Below are positions 30,389 through 35,530 of a DNA stretch of 35,530 bases, one piece after another. Both the position numbers and the translations under genes were made by a program. A model generated the notes under the pieces. The model saw only the letters and a program-made list of their open reading frames with translations. It had not been told where the DNA came from and did not search any database. The DNA is from Armatimonadota bacterium (GTDB lineage: Bacteria; Armatimonadota; Fimbriimonadia; Fimbriimonadales; ATM1), in the NCBI GenBank assembly GCA_021324165.1, contig JAJPJR010000016.1, forward strand, positions 1 to 35,530. Reading direction: 5' to 3'. Position 1 is the first letter of the stretch. Each line of letters starts with the position of its first letter.

Positions 30389-30418
30389 TTGACGAACCGA
30401 CCGCAAACCGGTCATACT
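30389..30418 (+). promoter_or_regulatory. promoter of tRNA-Arg
   Basis: TTGACG (30389-30394) and CATACT (30413-30418) are 18 bases apart; the -10 ends 11 bases before the mature tRNA. This is the best sigma-70-type promoter match in the window. Confidence 0.55.
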
Positions 30419-30429
30419 TTGGATCGAGC

Positions 30430-30505
30430 GCGCCTGTAGCTCAGCGGATAGAGCACCACCCTCCGGAGGTGGGTGTCGGGGGTTCGAGTCCCTTCAGGCG
30501 CGCCA
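30430..30505 (+). tRNA. tRNA-Arg (anticodon CCG)
   Basis: Acceptor arms GCGCCTG and CAGGCGC pair fully, then discriminator G and an encoded CCA (30503-30505). The anticodon arm CCACC-CTCCGGA-GGTGG gives CCG, reading CGG. D-arm (GCTCAGCGGATAGAGC) and T-arm (GGTTCGAGTCC) are normal. Confidence 0.97.
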
Positions 30506-30508
30506 GAT

Positions 30509-31351
30509 TCAATCGGCCAGAAGGGCTCGGGCGGCTGTCACGGATCGCGGCACGCCTGTGAAAGGGTCTTCCTCGGCTTCATATTCGATATTCACCCAGC
30601 CCGAGAACCCTGCCGTTTTCAAGGCGTGGATTGCGCCTTTCAGGTCGGCAGAGCCTTCGCCGATCGCCGTACCCCGGAACTTGGTTCCATCGGCCGCTTC
30701 GTAAACGTGACCTGATGCGCCTTCCGGCGCAGGCTCGAAATCTTTGAAGTGGCACATGCAGGCGTATTTGGCAACGGCTTGGGTTCCCTGCGACGATGTG
30801 TCGCCGCAAAGAAGGAAGTTTCCGGTATCGGGATTGGAGCCGAGCGTGTCGGTGCCGGTTTTTTGTCGAACCCGCTCGATGATTTCGGCGACTTGCGACC
30901 CCCGCCCGATCTGCAGTCCGTGGTTTTCGAGCGCAAGTTTGACGTTGTTGGCGTGGGCATATGCGCACGCTTCCGCAAGACCGTTTACCGATTCTTCGAT
31001 GAGCGCCTCGATGGAATCGGCCCCGTGCCCGCTGAAAACGCGCACCACGTTTGCGCCAAAAACGACGGCCTGATCCACCCCTTTATGAATGACCGCAACC
31101 TGCTCGGCGCGTTTGGAAGGATCGCCGAACATGTTGGCAACCGAAAACACACCGCATGCGAGCCCGGTTTCGTGAAGCGCTGTTTGAATCTTTTCGGTTT
31201 CGGGCTTCCAGTCGGACTGGTTGCGATAAAAGAAATCCAGAAGTTCGACCCCGTCAACACCGTACTGTTTGGCTTGGTGGATGAATTCCCAAACTTCAAA
31301 GCCGCGTTTCCACGGCTGCACGAAACTCCACATACTCAAGCCGAGTTTCAT
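30509..31351 (-). CDS. sugar phosphate isomerase/epimerase (xylose isomerase-like TIM barrel)
   Basis: 280 residues from the ATG at 31351. The AP-endonuclease-2/xylose-isomerase-like barrel is shown by GVDGVELLDFF (31-41), the metal ligands Glu142 (LENHG), Asp175 (NPDTGN), His201 (CHFKDF) and Glu256 (NIEYE), in the usual order. Members isomerise or epimerise sugars or inositols; the exact substrate cannot be told. Its ATG overlaps the nuoN stop by 4 bases, so it is translated as the last gene of the nuo operon. No sugar-pathway gene is near. The stop is 3 bases from the convergent tRNA-Arg. Confidence 0.9.
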   Translation of the reverse strand: MKLGLSMWSFVQPWKRGFEVWEFIHQAKQYGVDGVELLDFFYRNQSDWKPETEKIQTALHETGLACGVFSVANMFGDPSKRAEQVAVIHKGVDQAVVFGANVVRVFSGHGADSIEALIEESVNGLAEACAYAHANNVKLALENHGLQIGRGSQVAEIIERVRQKTGTDTLGSNPDTGNFLLCGDTSSQGTQAVAKYACMCHFKDFEPAPEGASGHVYEAADGTKFRGTAIGEGSADLKGAIHALKTAGFSGWVNIEYEAEEDPFTGVPRSVTAARALLAD

Positions 31352-32928
31352 GGTTTTTGCGCCACCGACCTTGAAGCCGATCCTGATTCGGCAGGCAGTG
31401 AAAGCCCCATGGTCTGCAAGACCGCACTTGTGAAAACTCCCATAGCAAGAACTGCAAGCGCGCACGCGCCAGCGGCAGTCAGCATGCCTGCATTCGGTTT
31501 GGCGAACTGTGATCGGCGTTCATCCGGTTCATCTACGCACACCGCGAAAACGATTCTCAGATAGTAAAACACACTAAGCACAGAGTTGATCCCCAAAGCG
31601 ATTGCAAGCCAAGTGTAATCTTGATCCAACGCGTCTTTAAAGATTAGAAGTTTTCCGACGAACCCTCCTGTGGGTGGAACTCCTGCAAGGCTTGCCATGA
31701 ACACGATCATCGCCGCGGCGGCAAACGGAGCGCGCTTCCAAAGGCCGTTGTAATCTTCGAGCTGAGTGCCCTCGCGGCCGGCCTTCGCCGTGAGCGACAA
31801 CACCGCGAACGCTCCGATGGTTGTGATGCTGTACGCGCCAAGATAATAAACGACGGTATCGAGACCGATCGAACCGCGCGAATGTGCCCACGCCACAACC
31901 GCAACCAAAAGATATCCAGCGTGCGCGATGCTGGAATAGCCGATGATCCGCTTCGCGTCGCGCTGCGCCAAGGCGATCAGGTTTCCGACGGTCATTGTGA
32001 GCACCGCAACGATGGCGAGCGCAGGAAGCCACGCATCAATGAGTTCGGGCTGCGTGATCGCGCCGACGAACCGAACCAGCGCGCCGAACGCCGCAGCCTT
32101 CGACCCTGCCGCCATGAATGCGGTAACGGTGGTCGGAGCGCCCTGATACACGTCGGGAGTCCACATATGAAACGGCACAAGCGCGGCTTTGAATCCGAAT
32201 CCGATGAGAACCATTGCGATGCCGCCGATGAGGATTTTGCCGGCGGTTGGATCGGCGGAAGCGTGGTTCATCAGCATCGGAATCCCCAAAATGTGCGTGG
32301 TGCCGGTCGCGCCATAAATCAACGCGATTCCGAACAGAAGGAAACTCGACGCGAATGCGCCGAGCAGAAAGTATTTCAAGGCCGCTTCCTGCGACCGTTT
32401 TTCTTTGCTGTTCAGCCCGGCGAGCACATACAGCGCGATGGACAGCGTTTCAAGCCCCAAAAAGAAGATCATGAGATCGCGCGTGGATGCCATGATCATG
32501 CCGCCGACCGCCGACCACAAAACGAGCGGATAGTATTCACCGAACGGAATGCGCCGCTCGCGAAGATAGCCTTCGCTGAAAAGGATGGTGATGAACGTGC
32601 TGGCAATGAGGATGAGTTGAACGGACTGCCCAAACCGGTCATGAATAAACAGCCCGCCTCCGGCTTCTTCCGGTGAACCGCCGAAACGCACACCGAAGAA
32701 TTCGGACGGCGGCTGATGGAAAACGGCCGCGGTCCAATCCAAGACAATCAGCGCTCCAGCAACTGCAAGACCAGCGAGCGACAGCACCACGATTAAGTTG
32801 TTTGTCTGTTTGGGCCTGAGCATTTCCACGCACATGCACAAAACCCCTGTGACAAAAACGATGATCATGGGCAGCATCGGCTCCCAAACGATGGGGGCTG
32901 GAGTGAGAGGTGCGTCGCCAAGATTCAT
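31348..32928 (-). CDS. nuoN: NADH-quinone oxidoreductase subunit N
   Basis: 526 residues with about 14 membrane helices, one of three antiporter-like pumping subunits of complex I. The conserved segments ALYVLAGLNSKEKRSQEAALKYFLLGAF and KAALVPFHMWTPDVYQGAP identify NuoN; they hold the Lys and Glu residues of the proton path. The GYSSIAHAGY motif is also typical. It starts inside the stop of the UroD-like gene (4-base overlap) and ends in the start of the isomerase gene (4 bases). Length is slightly above the usual 480-500 because of a longer N-terminus and loop near EFFGVRFGGSPEEAGGG. Confidence 0.97.
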   Translation of the reverse strand: MNLGDAPLTPAPIVWEPMLPMIIVFVTGVLCMCVEMLRPKQTNNLIVVLSLAGLAVAGALIVLDWTAAVFHQPPSEFFGVRFGGSPEEAGGGLFIHDRFGQSVQLILIASTFITILFSEGYLRERRIPFGEYYPLVLWSAVGGMIMASTRDLMIFFLGLETLSIALYVLAGLNSKEKRSQEAALKYFLLGAFASSFLLFGIALIYGATGTTHILGIPMLMNHASADPTAGKILIGGIAMVLIGFGFKAALVPFHMWTPDVYQGAPTTVTAFMAAGSKAAAFGALVRFVGAITQPELIDAWLPALAIVAVLTMTVGNLIALAQRDAKRIIGYSSIAHAGYLLVAVVAWAHSRGSIGLDTVVYYLGAYSITTIGAFAVLSLTAKAGREGTQLEDYNGLWKRAPFAAAAMIVFMASLAGVPPTGGFVGKLLIFKDALDQDYTWLAIALGINSVLSVFYYLRIVFAVCVDEPDERRSQFAKPNAGMLTAAGACALAVLAMGVFTSAVLQTMGLSLPAESGSASRSVAQKP

Positions 32929-33542
32929 GCGTTCCCCCGAAGATGATCCGCCTCGATTTGAAACATGACGGCTCCATTTTGATCTGTGCCTGGAGCAAGA
33001 AGTGCGGATGTCGAGCGCCGCAATTCGGCATCGCTGATTTTCGATCTGACGGGATCATAGGCGAGCACCGTGCACGGAAGCGAAGCGATCACATCGAAAT
33101 ACGCATCTTCTCCGACGTCGGCAAAAACCACCACCAGACCGGTTGTACTCGCTGCGGAGATGAGATTCCAATCGTGCTCGAACAGCAGTCCGCCATATTG
33201 CATGGGCGAAAGTCGTGCGGGATCGGCGCCAGAAAGCCGGTAGAACACTCCATCGAATCCGTTTGCAGCGATGCTTTTGATGATGGATTCTGCTTCAAAA
33301 GCCAACTGGTTGATGAGCGCGGCGGCGGCAACCGAATCGGAGCGGATTTTGGCGGGAAGATCCATCCCGCGGGATTCGGCGATCGCAAAAGGCGAGGGCA
33401 GTTCGCGCAAAACGATCTGCTGAGGCGAGGCTTTTGTAACGGCCGCATCGGTGGCGACGATTAAATCGTCATCGTTCGAACTGGGCCACCGAAATCTTAT
33501 CCCTTCAAGTCGGCGCACGTCGGGCTGATTTTGAATGGTCAT
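32925..33542 (-). CDS. uroporphyrinogen-decarboxylase-like short protein between nuoM and nuoN
   Basis: 205 residues from the ATG at 33542, no signal or membrane helix. The middle and C-terminus (IIKSIAANGFDGVFYRLSGAD, LSPMQYGGLLFEHDW, then VVVFADVGEDAYFDV and VLAYDP) follow the pattern of the second half of uroporphyrinogen decarboxylase (URO-D) family barrels. The N-terminal half of that barrel, with its substrate-binding Arg residues, is absent or much shortened. The family call is moderate. It overlaps nuoM by 4 bases at its start and nuoN by 4 bases at its end, so it is strictly co-translated with complex I subunits. It may help assembly or be a passenger enzyme; function is unknown. Confidence 0.55.
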   Translation of the reverse strand: MTIQNQPDVRRLEGIRFRWPSSNDDDLIVATDAAVTKASPQQIVLRELPSPFAIAESRGMDLPAKIRSDSVAAAALINQLAFEAESIIKSIAANGFDGVFYRLSGADPARLSPMQYGGLLFEHDWNLISAASTTGLVVVFADVGEDAYFDVIASLPCTVLAYDPVRSKISDAELRRSTSALLAPGTDQNGAVMFQIEADHLRGNA

Positions 33543-35248
33543 CGCTTCTCCCTTTCTGCCGAGATTGCGGAATCGCGCTGGCGGAAATGGTTCGAAGGCG
33601 CAATCACGCGGCCCTGTTTCCAATCGCCGATGTTTTCGGGGTTGCGCGACGAGGCTTGCACGACATCGCCTTGATGGTTGATGTCCACTCCGTCGTCGTT
33701 CCAGCACGGCCTTTGTCCTGCGGGAAGCGTGGTTTGATGCCGAACCGCATTGATGCTGGTTTCCATTTTTTCGGTGAAGAATGTGGGGAACAGTCCGAGC
33801 CAGAAGATCAGTACGACGAACAGTCCGCACGCGGCCTGTTCCCAAGGTTTGATATCACGCAGGCGGCGGTTTTCGGGCTGATCCAGTTTGCCGTAAAAGC
33901 TTTTTTGATACATCCACAACAGATAGACCGCCGCCAGAACGACGCCGCCTCCGGCAAGCACCGGCATCCAAAACGGAATGTGCAGCGCGCCTTCGAACGC
34001 GGCTTGGAACGATCCGGCAAGACATAAGAACTCTCCGATGAAACCGTTCAGGCTGGGGAGGCCTACGCTGCTGAGCATAACGATAAGAAACAGCGCGGCG
34101 AAGATCGGCATTTGGCGCTTGAGTCCGCCATAATCTTTGAACAAACGCGTGTGCCTTCGTTCATAAATCATGCCCACGAGCAGAAACAGCGCGCCCGTGC
34201 TTACTCCGTGATTCACGCTTTGCAGCACGCTTCCCGTCAGGCCGTTGTGATTGATCGCGAACACGCCGAGCATGACGAAACCCAGATGGCTGACCGACGA
34301 ATAGGCAACCAGCCGTTTCCAATCCACTTGCACCGCGGCCATGACGGCACCGTACAAAATTCCCACGACTGCCAAACCCATCATGAACGGCGCTGCCTGA
34401 ATGCTCGCTTCGGGAAACAGCGGCAGGCAGAATCGGATGAATCCGTACGTGCCCATTTTCAGCATCACGGCAGCGAGCACGATCGAACCCGCGGTGGGCG
34501 CCTCGGTGTGCGCATCGGGCAGCCAGGTGTGCACGGGGAAAAACGGCACCTTGACCGCAAAGGCGAGCGCAAACGCGGCAAACAGCCAGATTTGCACCGA
34601 ACCCGCTGCCAGGTTTCCTTGCGCCGCCAACACCTGAAGTTCCATCAAGTCGAACGTGCCTCTGCCGAGTTTCGATTTGGCGATGAAATACAGCGCGATG
34701 ATAGCAATGAGCATGAAAATCGAACCCAAAAACGTGTAGAGAAAGAACTTGATGGCAGCATAGGTGCGATTGCCGCCTCCCCAAATTGCGATGAGGAAAT
34801 ACATCGGAATCAGGGTTGCTTCGAAGAACACATAAAACTGAATCAAATCGAGCGAGCAGAACACTCCGATCATCGCCGTTTCCAAAATGAGCAGATAAAT
34901 CATGAACTCTTTTGCGCGGTGATTCACATAAAAGCTGAACCACACCGCAATGACACCGATGAATGTCGTGAGCAGTACCAGCCAAAGGCTGATACCGTCA
35001 ATTCCCACTTTGAAAGAGATTCCCAGCTGGGGAATCCACCGCGCTGCTTCGTAATATTGAAAATGGAACGTGTTGCCGCTGAAATCGCGATACAACGTTA
35101 ACGATGCGATGAACGTTACGACCGCCCCGCCAAGCGCCGCATAACGGTGAACGCGCACGAACTGCTGCGGAACCAGCATTAAAAAGACCGCAAACGCAAG
35201 CGGCAGAAAGATGACCGCCGTGAGCGGGCCGAGGGGAGTGGGCTGCAT
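33539..35248 (-). CDS. nuoM: NADH-quinone oxidoreductase subunit M
   Basis: 569 residues, about 14 membrane helices. Essential parts of the pumping channel are visible: the Glu in FYVFFEATLIPMYFL and the Lys in KVPFFPVHTWLPDAHTEAP. GISLWLVLLTTFIG and YSSVSHLGFVMLG are further NuoM marks. It pumps protons as part of complex I in the cell membrane. The ATG at 35248 overlaps the nuoL stop (ATGA), and its own stop overlaps the URO-D-like gene in the same way. The C-terminus has an extra polar tail of ~45 residues (from about position 525) that ends just before the next gene. Confidence 0.97.
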   Translation of the reverse strand: MQPTPLGPLTAVIFLPLAFAVFLMLVPQQFVRVHRYAALGGAVVTFIASLTLYRDFSGNTFHFQYYEAARWIPQLGISFKVGIDGISLWLVLLTTFIGVIAVWFSFYVNHRAKEFMIYLLILETAMIGVFCSLDLIQFYVFFEATLIPMYFLIAIWGGGNRTYAAIKFFLYTFLGSIFMLIAIIALYFIAKSKLGRGTFDLMELQVLAAQGNLAAGSVQIWLFAAFALAFAVKVPFFPVHTWLPDAHTEAPTAGSIVLAAVMLKMGTYGFIRFCLPLFPEASIQAAPFMMGLAVVGILYGAVMAAVQVDWKRLVAYSSVSHLGFVMLGVFAINHNGLTGSVLQSVNHGVSTGALFLLVGMIYERRHTRLFKDYGGLKRQMPIFAALFLIVMLSSVGLPSLNGFIGEFLCLAGSFQAAFEGALHIPFWMPVLAGGGVVLAAVYLLWMYQKSFYGKLDQPENRRLRDIKPWEQAACGLFVVLIFWLGLFPTFFTEKMETSINAVRHQTTLPAGQRPCWNDDGVDINHQGDVVQASSRNPENIGDWKQGRVIAPSNHFRQRDSAISAEREKR

Positions 35249-35530
35249 CACGGCATGGAACTCCGATATAAAATATACGAAACGAGAAGGAGGCTTCCCA
35301 ACAGCATCACAAATGCATAGTTGCGCACATAGCCAGTTTGAGTTCGTCTTAGAAGTTTTCCAACCGCGCCGGCCATGAACGCTGAGCCGTTCACGAACAG
35401 ACCGTCTATCACCACCATGTCGAACCATCGGTAAGCGCCGAAGGCAAACCTGCCTCCCCAGTTAACGAACAGCGTCAGCACGGTTTTGTCGAATCCCCAT
35501 TGGTCGGCAGCGCGCAGCTGGATTCCCGAA
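35248..35530 (-). CDS. nuoL: NADH-quinone oxidoreductase subunit L, C-terminal part (start outside window)
   Basis: The frame is open to the window edge; only the last ~93 residues are seen. The DQWGFDKTVLTLFVNWGG stretch is the usual link in NuoL before the final region, and the last membrane helix (NYAFVMLLGSLLLVSYILY) ends the protein. NuoL is the distal proton-pumping subunit with the long lateral helix. Its stop overlaps the nuoM ATG by 4 bases, confirming the operon order L-M-(URO-D-like)-N. Confidence 0.9.
   Translation of the reverse strand, partial: SGIQLRAADQWGFDKTVLTLFVNWGGRFAFGAYRWFDMVVIDGLFVNGSAFMAGAVGKLLRRTQTGYVRNYAFVMLLGSLLLVSYILYRSSMP

Noticed and set aside
34112-35101. 329-codon plus-strand open frame opposite nuoM
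   Set aside because: Antisense to a certain membrane protein; the His/Glu/Arg-rich product is the usual reverse image of hydrophobic codons.
1-35530. Prophage, insertion sequence or transposase genes
   Set aside because: No transposase, integrase or phage structural gene was seen, and the tRNA genes have no attached direct repeats or integrase next to them.

Overview
The window is a dense bacterial chromosome segment: about 42 protein genes, four tRNA genes and very little spacer. Most neighbours overlap by 4 to 29 bases. The gene set is that of a respiring, probably diderm, aerobic bacterium: complex I subunits, F1Fo ATP synthase, an ETF:menaquinone-oxidoreductase-like Fe-S protein, an MlaE lipid permease, a periplasmic efflux adaptor and an exported truncated globin. 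No marker for a firm taxonomic call is present. Gene style (TANNNT boxes directly before start codons, many ATGA overlaps) and overall content would fit an Armatimonadota (Fimbriimonadia-like) lineage, but this is only an impression.

Layout. 1-1879: the 3' end of an RHS/YD-repeat protein with a PD-(D/E)XK-type toxin tip, followed by its probable immunity gene. 1881-2213: an array of GC-rich hairpin repeats. 2223-3847: a secreted tandem truncated globin (minus) divergent from a CADD-like protein, a candidate p-aminobenzoate synthase (plus). 3844-9224 (minus): the ATP synthase cluster atpZ-I-B-E-F-H-A-G, without atpD and atpC. 9268-13298 (plus): an exported putative metallopeptidase, a membrane Fe-S oxidoreductase, acpS and purN. 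13271-16255 (minus): comEA-like, mlaE, lipB, rnhB, yraN, each overlapping or abutting the next. 16335-18772 (plus): tRNA-Tyr, tRNA-Thr, a dienelactone hydrolase and a hybrid histidine kinase. 18785-20121 (minus): tRNA-Leu, an exported metallophosphoesterase and a small unknown gene. 20250-26266 (minus): a six-gene run of ECF sigma factor, anti-sigma factor, membrane protein, GlnD-type protein and two RCK/TrkA proteins. 26415-27454 (plus): apt and tpx. 27456-30304 (minus): a MacA-like adaptor and an FtsX-like permease without an ATPase gene. 30430-30505: tRNA-Arg. 30509-35530 (minus): the end of the nuo operon (nuoL, nuoM, a uroporphyrinogen-decarboxylase-like gene, nuoN) running into a sugar isomerase gene.

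The most unusual points are the CADD-like protein that keeps the Tyr and Lys used by chlamydial CADD, the two-domain exported globin beside it, the ECF-GlnD-RCK operon, the UroD-like gene translationally coupled between nuoM and nuoN, the long C-terminal tail on the ATP synthase c subunit, and a recurrent TANNNT-N6-start arrangement that points to leaderless transcripts.
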